The notes under the pieces: generated by a model
What the model was told of the DNA's origin: nothing
What the model saw: the letters and a program-made list of their open reading frames with translations, nothing else
The model's database searches: none
Translations under genes and position numbers: made by a program
Shown here: positions 9,312 to 17,372 of the stretch, piece after piece
Layout of the letters: every line of letters starts with the position of its first letter
Position numbering within the stretch: position 1 is the stretch's first letter
From: Streptomyces sp. NRRL S-455
GTDB lineage: Bacteria > Actinomycetota > Actinomycetes > Streptomycetales > Streptomycetaceae
DNA length: 64,000 bases
NCBI RefSeq assembly: GCF_000717875.1
Contig: NZ_JOCT01000027.1
Location: forward strand, 62,001-126,000
Direction: 5' to 3'

Positions 9312-9371
9312 TCGCCTGTGGTTGATCGCGCCCACGCGGCGGAGCCGCATATCGACACAGCCCCGCGCCCC
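9312..9371 (-). repeat. Streptomyces-type palindromic intergenic repeat, copy B (inverted relative to copy A)
   Basis: The reverse complement matches copy A at 4270-4340 over about 55 bases with scattered changes. It keeps the GCGGC/GCCGC stem. It sits between permease and binding-protein genes and may influence mRNA processing there. Confidence 0.7.
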
Positions 9372-9416
9372 TGAAAGACGGGGCGCATCCCTCAACCTCG
9401 TTCAAAGGAAACCGTC

Positions 9417-10499
9417 ATGCGTAGGACGACCCTTCGCCGCAGCTGCGCGGCGCTCGCCACCGCCACATCCCTCGCCCTGGCGCTCACCGCCTGCGGCGGC
9501 ACGACCAAGAAGGACGTGGCGAACGAGGGCGGGTCCGCCGCCACCGCCGGCAAGGCCGACCCGAACGCCGAGCTGAAGAAGGGACTGACCGTCGGGTTCC
9601 TGCCCAAGCAGGTCAACAACCCGTACTTCACCTCCGCCGACAAGGGCGGCGAGAAGGCCCTGAAGGAGCTGGGCTCCAGCTACAAGGAGGTCGGCCCGTC
9701 CAGCGCCACCGACACCTCCGGCCAGGTCAGTTACGTCAACACGCTCACCCAGCAGCAGGTCGACGCCATGGCCGTCTCCGCGCAGGACCCCGGCGCCCTG
9801 TGCACCGCGCTCAAGCAGGCCATGAAGAACGGCATCAAGGTCGTCACCTACGACTCCGACACCAAGCCCGACTGCCGCAACGCCTTCGTCTCGCAGGCCT
9901 CCGCCGAGGACCTGGGCCGTACCGAGGTGCAGCTGCTCGCCGAGCAGATCGACCACAAGGGCGAGATCGCGATCCTGTCCGCCGCGCAGACCGCGACGAA
10001 CCAGAACACCTGGATCGACTTCATGAAGGACGAGCTGAAGAAGCCCGAGTACAAGAACATGAAGCTGGTGAAGGTCGCGTACGGCAACGACGACGCCCAG
10101 CAGTCCTTCCAGCAGACCCAGGGCCTGCTCCAGGAGTACCCGAACCTGAAGGGCATCATCTCCCCGACCACGGTCGGCATCAAGGCCGCCGCCCAGTACC
10201 TGTCGGGCTCCAAGTACAAGGGCAAGGTCAAGCTGACCGGTCTCGGAACCCCCAACGACATGCGCAAGTACGTCAAGAACGGCACCGTCGAGGCGTTCGA
10301 GCTGTGGGACCCGGCGAAGCTGGGCGAGCTGGCCGCGCGGACCGCGGTCGCGCTGTCCTCCGGGCAGATCACCGGCAAGGAGGGCGAGGCCTTCAAGGCC
10401 GGCTCCATGGGCGAGTACACCATCGGCAAGGACGGCGTGATCAGCCTCGGCAAGCCGACCGTGTTCGACGCGAAGAACATCGACCAGTTCAACTTCTAG
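9417..10499 (+). CDS. rhaS: Rhamnose-binding lipoprotein of the ABC importer
   Basis: Extracytoplasmic sugar-binding protein of the periplasmic-binding-protein-4 (RbsB-like) family, 360 residues. The signal peptide ends in the lipobox LTAC (Cys near residue 25) and begins with arginines (MRRTTLRRSC). The mature start has a Gly/Lys-rich linker before KGLTVGFLPKQVNNPYF. AVSAQDPGALCTALKQA and VVTYDSDTKPDCRNAFVSQ fit the ligand cleft of rhamnose-type receptors. CAAAGGAAA lies upstream of the ATG. It is followed after 17 bases by the mutarotase. Confidence 0.92.
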   Translation: MRRTTLRRSCAALATATSLALALTACGGTTKKDVANEGGSAATAGKADPNAELKKGLTVGFLPKQVNNPYFTSADKGGEKALKELGSSYKEVGPSSATDTSGQVSYVNTLTQQQVDAMAVSAQDPGALCTALKQAMKNGIKVVTYDSDTKPDCRNAFVSQASAEDLGRTEVQLLAEQIDHKGEIAILSAAQTATNQNTWIDFMKDELKKPEYKNMKLVKVAYGNDDAQQSFQQTQGLLQEYPNLKGIISPTTVGIKAAAQYLSGSKYKGKVKLTGLGTPNDMRKYVKNGTVEAFELWDPAKLGELAARTAVALSSGQITGKEGEAFKAGSMGEYTIGKDGVISLGKPTVFDAKNIDQFNF

Positions 10500-10516
10500 G
10501 CTCTGGAGGGTTGTTG

Positions 10517-10837
10517 ATGCAGCGCGTGTGCTTCCTGCTGAAGGTCAGGGCGGACCGGCTCGACGGGTACCGCGAGCGGCACGCCGAGGTGTGGCCCGAG
10601 ATGCTCCGGGCGCTCTCGGAGACCGGCTGGCACAACTACTCGCTCTTCCTGCGCGAGGACGGACTGCTCGTCGGCTACCTGGAGACCGAGGACTTCGCGG
10701 CCGCCCGGGCCGGGATGGAAGCCAACGACGTCAACGCCCGCTGGCAGGCGGAGATGGCGCCGTTCTTCGAGTCGCTGGACGGCGCCCGGCCCGACGAGGC
10801 CATGAAACCGCTCACCGAAGTGTTCCACCTCGCATGA
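10517..10837 (+). CDS. rhaM: L-rhamnose mutarotase
   Basis: Small 106-residue protein that interconverts the alpha and beta anomers of L-rhamnose, supplying the form used by the isomerase. The YiiL/RhaU fold is recognisable by RVCFLLKVRADRLDGYRERH (His near residue 22), WPEMLRAL, the WHNYSLFL strand and the WQAEMAPFF segment. TGGAGGG precedes the ATG by six bases; the TTG three bases upstream is a less likely start. The gap to the next gene is 16 bases, so it is part of the operon. Confidence 0.93.
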   Translation: MQRVCFLLKVRADRLDGYRERHAEVWPEMLRALSETGWHNYSLFLREDGLLVGYLETEDFAAARAGMEANDVNARWQAEMAPFFESLDGARPDEAMKPLTEVFHLA

Positions 10838-10853
10838 CGATGGAGTCCACGAG

Positions 10854-12278
10854 ATGCACAGACGTACGTTGCTGGCCGCCGCCCTCGCCGGAGCCGCGGT
10901 GACCCCGGCGCTCGCCTCCGGCACCGCGCGGGCCGCCGGCCCCGGCCCCTCCGTCACCCGGACCGGCACCACCACCCTCGACCGCCAGGCCATCTTCTTC
11001 GTCTCGTACGACGGGCTGGTCAACAACAACGCGTTCCAGAAGAACGGCCTGCTGACGTACAAGGGCTACCAGTACGCCGTCTGGTACACCGCCGACCGCA
11101 ACGCCGTCGTCGGACGCCGTGCCCTCGGCGCAGGCACCTGGTCGACCGTGAAGGTCGGGCACACCCTGCGCTACGACGACTCCCACAACGTCATCTCCAT
11201 GGGTGTCTCCAAGGTGGACGGCCGCCTCCACCTCAACATGGACTCCCACAGCGACGGCTTCACCTACGTCAAGTCGGTCGCCGGGCTCATGGACGACCCC
11301 GGTGGACTGAGCTGGACCGCCGGCCGCTTCGGGGCGCCCCAGTCGACGCTGGACGGCCTGGCGCCGACCTCGCAGTTCACCTACCCGCAGTTCGTTTCCA
11401 CGCCCGAGGGCAAGCTCCAGTTGAGCTACCGCGTCGCCGTCTCCGGCAACGGGCGGAACGCGCTCGCCGAGTACGACGGCACCAAGTGGACCAACCTGGG
11501 GGAGTGGTCCGGCTCCACCGGCACCTACACCAGCGAGCACGGCTCCTCCACCGCCCGCAACATGTACCTGCACGGCATCGACTACGACCGGAACGGCCGG
11601 CTGCACTCCTTCTTCACCTGGCGCGAGCAGAACGGCGCCGTGATGTGCGACAGCGGCGGCATCACCAACCACGACACCGGCTACGTCTACTCCGACGACC
11701 GCGGCCGCACCTGGCGCAACGACGCGGGTGCCGTCGTCGGCGTCACGGGCGGCTCCGACAAGGTCTCCGTGAACGATGCCGGCCTGGTCGTGGATCCGCT
11801 CAACCCGGACCACTCCCTGATGAACCAGGAGAGCCAGTTCACCGACTCCGCCGGCCGGCCGCACGCGATCATCTCCTACGTCCCCGGCCGCTTCGGGCAG
11901 TGCACCACCGACTACGTGGCCGACCGGACTCGCAACGGCCGCGCGTTCCACGTCCGGAAGAACACCTCCGGCACCTGGCAGAAGACCGAGATCCCGGTCC
12001 CGCTCGGCTCCAGCCAGCGCACCAAGCTGATCCTGGACAAGTACGACAACGCCTACGCGGTCCTCCCCTTCGGGAGGATCGCCGCCGCCTCCGCCGCCTC
12101 CGGGTACACGGACTGGAAGCTCCTGTTCGACGGCAACGGCCTCAATGCCTTCGGCGAGGTCGTCATCGACGAGACACGCGTCGCCCAGGACGGGGTGCTG
12201 TCCTTCATGTACCAGGAGAAATCCAGCGGTACGACACCCTCGGCACTCCATGTGACCGACTTCCGCCTGCCCGCCTGA
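10854..12278 (+). CDS. Secreted BNR_4 beta-propeller protein, candidate rhamnose-releasing lyase/glycosidase
   Basis: 474 residues with an export signal (MHRRTLLAAALAGAAV, then an Ala-rich cleavage region ending near ARAAG). The mature part is built from repeated blade-like segments (YQYAVWYTADRNAVVGRR, SHNVISMGVSKVDGRLH, MYLHGIDYDRNGRLHSFF, SLMNQESQFTDSAGRPHAII). This fits BNR_4-type propellers. Such propellers include enzymes acting on rhamnose-glucuronate ends of gum arabic and ulvan (GH145 and PL24/25/42-type folds). It lies in the rhamnose operon between the mutarotase and the regulator, so a role in freeing rhamnose or an oligosaccharide is a reasonable inference. A carbohydrate-binding role without catalysis is not excluded. 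Confidence 0.8.
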   Translation: MHRRTLLAAALAGAAVTPALASGTARAAGPGPSVTRTGTTTLDRQAIFFVSYDGLVNNNAFQKNGLLTYKGYQYAVWYTADRNAVVGRRALGAGTWSTVKVGHTLRYDDSHNVISMGVSKVDGRLHLNMDSHSDGFTYVKSVAGLMDDPGGLSWTAGRFGAPQSTLDGLAPTSQFTYPQFVSTPEGKLQLSYRVAVSGNGRNALAEYDGTKWTNLGEWSGSTGTYTSEHGSSTARNMYLHGIDYDRNGRLHSFFTWREQNGAVMCDSGGITNHDTGYVYSDDRGRTWRNDAGAVVGVTGGSDKVSVNDAGLVVDPLNPDHSLMNQESQFTDSAGRPHAIISYVPGRFGQCTTDYVADRTRNGRAFHVRKNTSGTWQKTEIPVPLGSSQRTKLILDKYDNAYAVLPFGRIAAASAASGYTDWKLLFDGNGLNAFGEVVIDETRVAQDGVLSFMYQEKSSGTTPSALHVTDFRLPA

Positions 12279-12325
12279 CCGGATCCGGTCGCCGGGGCGG
12301 CGTGCCGGTAATGTGAAGCCGCCCC
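12277..12325 (+). terminator. Stem-loops after the rhamnose operon
   Basis: A 14-base perfect palindrome, GACCGGATCCGGTC (12277-12290), overlaps the stop codon of the propeller gene. It is followed by GGGGCGGC (12294-12301) pairing with GCCGCCCC (12318-12325) around a 16-base loop. A -10-like TAATGT lies in that loop, so the region may both end the operon and carry a promoter for the regulator. Confidence 0.45.
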
Positions 12326-12365
12326 GCCCGCCGCCCCCTCGTACTCCCCTGGAGGTCCCTGCCCG

Positions 12366-13391
12366 ATGGTCCAGTCGGTGGGTATCAAGGACGTCGCCCG
12401 CGCCGCCGGAGTCTCCGTCGGCACGGTCTCGAACGTGATCAACCGTCCGGACACGGTCGCCACCGAGACCCGGGCGCGCGTGCAGTCCGCGATAGACCGG
12501 CTCGGCTACGTCCGCAGCGAGTCCGCGCGCCAGCTGCGCGCGGGCCGCAGCCGGATCATGGGGCTGCTCGTCCTCGACATGGGCAACCCCTTCTTCGTCG
12601 ACGTCGCGCGCGGCGCCGAACGCGCCGCACGCCAGGCCGGGCTCGGCGTGATGGTCTGCAACAGTGCCCAGAACCCGGGCGAGGAAGCCGAGTACCTGTC
12701 GCTCTTCGCCGAGCAGCGCGTGCGCGGCGTGCTGCTCACACCGGCCGACGCGACGGGCCGCAACATCGAGGCGTTCCGCCGGCACGGCATCCCGTTCGTC
12801 CTGGTCGACCGCGTCGCCGAGGGCACCACCGAGTGCTCGGTCTCCGTCGACGACGTCGCGGGCGGCGCCCTCGCGGTACGCCACCTCGTCGACGCCGGGC
12901 ACCGCTCCATCGCCTACGTCAGCGGCCCGCCCGGCCTGAACCAGGTCCGTGACCGGCGCACCGGCGCCCTCGAAGCGCTCGCCGAGGCCGGACTGGGGCC
13001 CGACGCGCTGCGCGAGCTGCCCACCGAAAGGCTGGACGTCGCCGCCGGCCGCGACGCGGGTGCCCGCCTCCTCGGCCTCGCCGACCGGCCGACCGCCGTG
13101 TTCTGCGCCAACGACCTGCTCGCACTCGGCGTCCTGCAGGCCATGTACGCGGCCGGTGTCGGCGTCCCCGACGACCTCGCCATCGTCGGCTACGACGACA
13201 TCGAGTTCGCCGCCGCCGCGGCCGTCCCGCTCACCTCGGTCCGGCAGCCCGCCGTCACCATGGGCGCCATGGCCGCCGACCTGCTCCTGGAGGAGACGGA
13301 GGAGGAAGGCACCGCCCGCCCGCACGAGCACCGCAGGGTCGTCCTCCAGCCCGAGCTCGTGGTCCGCCGCTCCAGCCTGTCCGCCCGCTAG
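12366..13391 (+). CDS. LacI-family transcriptional regulator, probable rhamnose repressor
   Basis: 341 residues: N-terminal helix-turn-helix (IKDVARAAGVSVGTVSNVIN, residues 6-25), hinge helix near RQLRAGRS, and a periplasmic-binding-like effector domain ending in NDLLALGVLQAMYAAG and IVGYDDIEFA. Its position as last gene of the locus and two LacI-type operators at the divergent promoters support rhamnose control. The effector is unknown; rhamnose or rhamnulose would be expected. GGAGG lies about ten bases before the ATG. Confidence 0.92.
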   Translation: MVQSVGIKDVARAAGVSVGTVSNVINRPDTVATETRARVQSAIDRLGYVRSESARQLRAGRSRIMGLLVLDMGNPFFVDVARGAERAARQAGLGVMVCNSAQNPGEEAEYLSLFAEQRVRGVLLTPADATGRNIEAFRRHGIPFVLVDRVAEGTTECSVSVDDVAGGALAVRHLVDAGHRSIAYVSGPPGLNQVRDRRTGALEALAEAGLGPDALRELPTERLDVAAGRDAGARLLGLADRPTAVFCANDLLALGVLQAMYAAGVGVPDDLAIVGYDDIEFAAAAAVPLTSVRQPAVTMGAMAADLLLEETEEEGTARPHEHRRVVLQPELVVRRSSLSAR

Positions 13392-13392
13392 A

Positions 13393-13410
13393 GCTGAACC
13401 ACCGTTCAGC
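13393..13410 (+). terminator. Hairpin after the LacI regulator
   Basis: GCTGAAC-CACC-GTTCAGC: seven-base arms with a four-base loop, directly after the stop codon. A weak terminator or a regulatory site. A second imperfect repeat (GGGACG...CGTCCC) lies at about 13462-13490, before the next gene. Confidence 0.4.
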
Positions 13411-13499
13411 AAGGTTTCATGATCGAAGGGCTCACGAGCGGGAGATCCCTGTGATGAACTGGGACGCGGTCCGAAAATCCGTCCGTCCCGGGAGCCCTG

Positions 13500-14801
13500 T
13501 TGACCTCCAGCTACCGCCAGCCCGGAGTCGTCCTCACCGACCGCCGCTTCACCGTCCCCCTCGACCACGGCCGGCCCGAGGGCGAGACCATCGAGCTGTA
13601 CGCCCGTGAGGTCGTCGCGAGCGACAGGGCGCACCATGAGCTGCCGTGGCTGCTCTACCTCCAGGGCGGCCCGGGCTTCGGTGCGGACCGGTCCGTCGGC
13701 CGGCCGGGCTGGCTCGGCAGGGCCCTGAAGGAGTACCGCGTCCTGCTCCTCGACCAGCGCGGCACCGGCCACAGCACGCCCGCCAACCGCCAGACGCTCC
13801 CGCTGCGCGGCGGACCCGCCGAGCAGGCCGACTACCTCACGCACTTCCGGGCCGACTCGATCGTCCGCGACTGCGAGGTCATCCGCGCGGAGGTCACCGG
13901 CGGCGAGCCGTGGACCGTCCTCGGCCAGAGCTTCGGCGGCTTCTGCCTGACCACCTACCTGTCCCTCGCGCCCGAGGGCCTGGCCACCGCCGTGATCACC
14001 GGCGGGCTGCCCTCCCTCGACGCCCACGCCGACGACGTCTACCGGGCCGCCTTCCCGCGGATCGAACGCAAGGTCACCGCCCACTACGCCCGCTACCCGC
14101 AGGACGCCGAACGCGCCCGCCGCATCGCCGACCACCTGCTCACCCACGACGTGGTCCTGCCGGGCGGCTACCGGCTCACCGCCGAGGCCTTCCAGTCCCT
14201 CGGCATCGTCCTCGGCACCGGCGACGGCACCCACCGTCTGCACTACCTCCTGGAGAACGCCTTCGTCCGCACCCCGCAGGGCCTCACGCTCTCCGACGCG
14301 TTCCTGGAGCAGGCCCAGGGCATGCTCTCCTACGCCCGCCACCCGCTGTACGCCCTGATCCACGAGTCGATCTACGGCCAGGACACCCGCCCCACCGCCT
14401 GGTCGGCCGAGCGGGTCCGCGCCGAGTTCCCGCAGTTCGACGCAGCGAAGGCGCTCGCCGGTGACGAGCCGCTGCTGTTCACGGGCGAGTCGGTCCACCC
14501 CTGGATGTTCGACTGCGACCCGGCCCTGCGCCCCCTGCGGGAGACCGCCGAGCTGCTCGCCGCCCGCACCGACTGGGCACCCCTGTACGACCGGGCTCGC
14601 CTCGCCGCGAACGACGTACCGGTGGCCGCCGCCGTCTACCACGACGACATGTACGTCGACACGGCCCACTCCCTGCGGACCGCCCGTACGATCCGCGGAC
14701 TGCGCACCTGGATCACGGACGAGTTCGAGCACGACGGCGTCCGCACCGGTGGCGCCCGGGTCCTCGACCGGCTGCTGGCGCTGGCGCGGAACGAGGCGTG
14801 A
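13500..14801 (+). CDS. Proline iminopeptidase-like alpha/beta hydrolase (S33)
   Basis: 433-residue cytoplasmic peptidase of the S33 family, expected to remove N-terminal proline. It shows the oxyanion motif QGGPGFG near residues 54-60, the segment LLLDQRGTGHS, and the nucleophile elbow GQSFGGF (Ser near residue 142). The catalytic Asp and His are placed by VPVAAAVYHDDMYVD. The start is TTG at 13500, chosen because GGGAG lies seven bases upstream and the protein begins with the family N-terminus; no ATG or GTG in frame fits better. It is unlinked to the rhamnose genes apart from direction. Confidence 0.88.
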   Translation: MTSSYRQPGVVLTDRRFTVPLDHGRPEGETIELYAREVVASDRAHHELPWLLYLQGGPGFGADRSVGRPGWLGRALKEYRVLLLDQRGTGHSTPANRQTLPLRGGPAEQADYLTHFRADSIVRDCEVIRAEVTGGEPWTVLGQSFGGFCLTTYLSLAPEGLATAVITGGLPSLDAHADDVYRAAFPRIERKVTAHYARYPQDAERARRIADHLLTHDVVLPGGYRLTAEAFQSLGIVLGTGDGTHRLHYLLENAFVRTPQGLTLSDAFLEQAQGMLSYARHPLYALIHESIYGQDTRPTAWSAERVRAEFPQFDAAKALAGDEPLLFTGESVHPWMFDCDPALRPLRETAELLAARTDWAPLYDRARLAANDVPVAAAVYHDDMYVDTAHSLRTARTIRGLRTWITDEFEHDGVRTGGARVLDRLLALARNEA

Positions 14802-14828
14802 CACGGTCGCGCGGATTAGTCTGCGCAC

Positions 14829-15563
14829 ATGTCGACCACTCAACTCCAGCCGATGCCCACCGACTGGCGGCGTGCCCTCGCGGTCGTGGCCCACCCGGAC
14901 GACCTCGAGTACGGCTGCTCGGCGGCGGTCGCGGCCTGGACGGACGAGGGCCGCGAGGTCGCCTACGTGCTGGTGACGCGCGGCGAGGCGGGCATCGACA
15001 CGCTGGAGCCGCAGAAGTGCGGCCCGCTGCGGGAGCGGGAGCAGCGGGCGAGCGCGGCCGTGGTAGGCGTCTTCGAGGTGGAGTTCCTCGACCACAAGGA
15101 CGGCGTCATCGAGTACGGCACCGCGCTGCGCCGCGACATCGCCGCCGCGATCCGCCGGCACCGGCCCGAGCTGGTCATCACGCTCAACCACCGGGACACC
15201 TGGGGCCAGGTCGCCTGGAACACCCCCGACCATGTGGCCGTCGGCCGCGCCACGCTCGACGCGGCCGGCGACGCCGGCAACCGCTGGATCTTCCCCGAAC
15301 TCGCCGAGCAGGGCCTTCAGCCCTGGGACGGTGTGCGCTGGGTCGCCGTCGCCGGTTCCAGCACGCCCACGCACGCGGTGGACGCGACACCGGGCCTGGA
15401 ACGCGCGGTGGCCTCGCTGCTGGAACACCGCACCTACATCGAGGCGCTGACGAACGAGGATCCGGAGACCTACGTCCGCGGCTTCCTGACCCAGCACGCC
15501 GAGGCCACGGGCGAGCGCTTCGGGGGCAGGCCCGCGGTGGCGTTCGAACTGTTCGGCAGATGA
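14829..15563 (+). CDS. PIG-L family N-deacetylase
   Basis: Zinc-dependent deacetylase of the LmbE/PIG-L family, 244 residues. [14 protein letters not shown] (near residues 22-35) carries the metal-binding His and Asp pair. PDHVAVGRA further on gives the third ligand. Known members act on N-acetylglucosaminyl conjugates such as mycothiol precursors. Length and the ending EHRTYIEAL...[12 protein letters not shown] match a common actinobacterial group without a fixed substrate. A -10-like TAGTCT lies six bases before the ATG and there is no clear ribosome-binding site, so the message may be leaderless. Confidence 0.87.
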   Translation: MSTTQLQPMPTDWRRALAVVAHPDDLEYGCSAAVAAWTDEGREVAYVLVTRGEAGIDTLEPQKCGPLREREQRASAAVVGVFEVEFLDHKDGVIEYGTALRRDIAAAIRRHRPELVITLNHRDTWGQVAWNTPDHVAVGRATLDAAGDAGNRWIFPELAEQGLQPWDGVRWVAVAGSSTPTHAVDATPGLERAVASLLEHRTYIEALTNEDPETYVRGFLTQHAEATGERFGGRPAVAFELFGR

Positions 15564-15592
15564 CGCGGATGACGGGGGACCGACGACATCGG

Positions 15593-15670
15593 GGAACCCG
15601 GGTAGCTGGGGTCACGATCGCCGACGGCCGGATCACCGGCATGTACCTCCTGGCCGACCCCGAGCGGCTA
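15593..15670 (+). pseudogene. Remnant of a SnoaL-like C-terminal domain (SigJ/ECF41-type)
   Basis: About 26 codons in one frame read [20 protein letters not shown] followed by ADPERL. This resembles the last strand and helix of the SnoaL-like domain at the end of ECF41 sigma factors, where DGRI...NPDKL is typical. No start, ribosome-binding site or upstream sigma domain exists; the preceding DNA is the PIG-L gene. A chance resemblance is possible. Confidence 0.35.
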
Positions 15671-15711
15671 CCGAGAACACCGGTGAGTTGTCGTTTCGTA
15701 TGCTGAACGCC

Positions 15712-16536
15712 ATGCGAGATCACGAGGCCGCTCAGGCGGAACTGCGCGGTGACTGCCAGCGGTGCTTCGGGCTGTGCTGTGTCGCCCTGCCCTTCGCGGC
15801 CTCGGCCGACTTCGCGGTCGGCAAGGACGCCGGCACGCCCTGCCGCAACCTCCAGGACGACCACCGCTGCGGCATCCACGCGCGGCTGCGGCAGACGGGG
15901 TTCACCGGCTGCACCGTCTACGACTGCTTCGGCGCCGGACAGCAGGTCTCGCAGGTCACCTTCGGCGGCCGGGACTGGCGGTCCGGGCCACCGGAGCACG
16001 CCCGCCGCATGTTCGACGTGTTCCCGGTCGTCCGGCAGCTGCACGAGCTGCTGTGGTACCTGACCGAGGCGCTCGCCCTGCCCGCGGCCCGGCCCGTCCA
16101 CGCCGATCTGCGCAAGGCCCTGGAGAAGACCGAGGAACTGACCGGCCGCACCGCCGAGGAACTCGCCGGTCTGGACGTGGCGGCGCACCGCCAGGACGTC
16201 AACGTCCTGCTGCTGAGGACGAGTGAGCTGGCCAGGGCCGGCACCAAGGGCCGCAGGAAGGACCGGCGGGGTGCGGACCTCGTCGGTGCCCGGCTGGGAG
16301 GCGCCGACCTGCGTGGTGCCAACCTGCGCGGCGCCTGCCTCATCGCGGCCGACCTCACCGGCGCCGATCTGCGGGGCGCGGACCTGATCGGCGCCGACCT
16401 GCGCGACACGGACCTCACGGGCGCCGACCTGACCGGGGCGTTCTTCCTCACCCAGCCGCAGCTGAACGCGGCCCGCGGGAGCGCCGCGACCCGGCTGCCG
16501 GAGTCGGTCACCCGGCCCGGGCACTGGGCGGCGTAG
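15712..16536 (+). CDS. Cys-rich pentapeptide-repeat protein
   Basis: 274 residues from ATG 15712; in-frame ATG 15700 and TTG 15688 are alternatives and no start has a clear ribosome-binding site. The N-terminal third has CQRCFGLCC and further cysteines (CRN, CGIH, GCTVYDC), suggesting a metal site of the kind in YkgJ-type proteins. The C-terminal part (about 185-255) is a run of roughly a dozen A(D/N)LxG pentapeptides, forming a right-handed beta-helix, then a short tail. The combination is seen in other Streptomyces. Function is unknown; DNA-mimic gyrase protection is known for some pentapeptide proteins but nothing here shows it. Confidence 0.85.
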   Translation: MRDHEAAQAELRGDCQRCFGLCCVALPFAASADFAVGKDAGTPCRNLQDDHRCGIHARLRQTGFTGCTVYDCFGAGQQVSQVTFGGRDWRSGPPEHARRMFDVFPVVRQLHELLWYLTEALALPAARPVHADLRKALEKTEELTGRTAEELAGLDVAAHRQDVNVLLLRTSELARAGTKGRRKDRRGADLVGARLGGADLRGANLRGACLIAADLTGADLRGADLIGADLRDTDLTGADLTGAFFLTQPQLNAARGSAATRLPESVTRPGHWAA

Positions 16537-16586
16537 TCCGAGGGTGTCCTCGCCCCTGAAAGCCTCGTAAAGATCGTGTGACCTGG

Positions 16587-16615
16587 TTGGCGCACACCTT
16601 GATCTCCGATAGGTT
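16587..16615 (+). promoter_or_regulatory. Promoter for the iron-regulated DUF2470 gene
   Basis: -35 TTGGCG (16587-16592), 17-base spacer, -10 TAGGTT (16610-16615). The iron box begins within the -10 box, the expected arrangement for repression. Confidence 0.55.
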
Positions 16616-16632
16616 AGGCAAGGCTTACCTAA
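16614..16632. promoter_or_regulatory. Iron box (DmdR/IdeR/DtxR-type operator)
   Basis: TTAGGCAAGGCTTACCTAA is a 19-base near-palindrome that closely matches the DtxR-family consensus (TTAGGTTAGGCTAACCTAA). It spans the -10 region and runs into the AAGGAGG ribosome-binding site of the next gene, so iron-loaded repressor should shut the gene off. Confidence 0.85.
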
Positions 16633-16643
16633 GGAGGTCTGGG

Positions 16644-17372
16644 ATGGGTGACGACAGCCACAGCTGGACGGCGGCCCCCGCCGCGGCGGAGCGGGCCCGC
16701 TCGGTGCTCGCCGCCGCGTGGTCCTGTGCGGTGACCACGGAGGGCACGCGCGAGGAACTGGTCGGCGCGCACACTGTGACCGAGGACGGCAGGGTGCTCG
16801 TCGATGTGCCCGAGGACAGTGCGCTGGCCGCCGCCGCGATCTGCGCGCCCCGCGGCGAGCCGTCCGCGGTGCTGGAGTTCGCCGATGCCGCCCCCGTCCC
16901 CGTGCGCGACCGGATCCGCGCGCGGCTGTGGCTCGCGGGCTGGTTCGCGGTCGAGGGGGAGCGGCTCGCCTTCACGCCCACACGCGTGGTGCTGCGGCAG
17001 GCGTCCGGGGCCGTGGTCGTGGACCTCGACGACTTCACCGCCGCCGTGCCCGATCCGCTCACCACGGCCGAGGCCCGGCTGCTGACCCACCTGGCCGACT
17101 GCCACGCCGACGCGGTCGAGCGGCTCACCCGGCTCGTCGACTCCGGCAGCCTGCACGGCGCCGTCCGGGTCCGGCCGCTCGCCGTCGACCGGCACGGCCT
17201 GACGCTGCGCATCGAACGCGCCCGCACCCACGGCGACGTACGGCTGGCGTTCCACACGCCCGCCGACGACGTCGCGCAGCTCACCGAGCGCATGCACGCC
17301 CTGCTCGGCCAGGCGGCCGCCGCCTCCTGCCCCCGGGCCCTACAACGGCAGCGCACAGACGGCGACCGGTGA
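16644..17372 (+). CDS. Iron-regulated DUF2470 protein
   Basis: 242 residues from the ATG after AAGGAGG. The C-terminal part (TTAEARLLTHLADCHADAVERL ending in ADDVAQLTERMHALL) matches DUF2470, the module found at the end of HugZ-type haem-degrading proteins and in proteins near siderophore genes. The N-terminal half resembles a split-barrel, flavin-reductase-like fold (VDVPEDSALAAAAI, VPVRDRIRARLWLAGWF). With the iron box upstream, a role in haem or siderophore iron use is likely; the exact reaction is unknown. The 3' end overlaps the convergent lactonase gene by 33 bases. Confidence 0.85.
   Translation: MGDDSHSWTAAPAAAERARSVLAAAWSCAVTTEGTREELVGAHTVTEDGRVLVDVPEDSALAAAAICAPRGEPSAVLEFADAAPVPVRDRIRARLWLAGWFAVEGERLAFTPTRVVLRQASGAVVVDLDDFTAAVPDPLTTAEARLLTHLADCHADAVERLTRLVDSGSLHGAVRVRPLAVDRHGLTLRIERARTHGDVRLAFHTPADDVAQLTERMHALLGQAAAASCPRALQRQRTDGDR

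Noticed and set aside
10812..15497. Very long open frame on the minus strand
   Set aside because: Runs antisense across five well-supported genes. Its Gly/Val/Asp/His/Arg-rich product has no domain; it is a GC-bias shadow.
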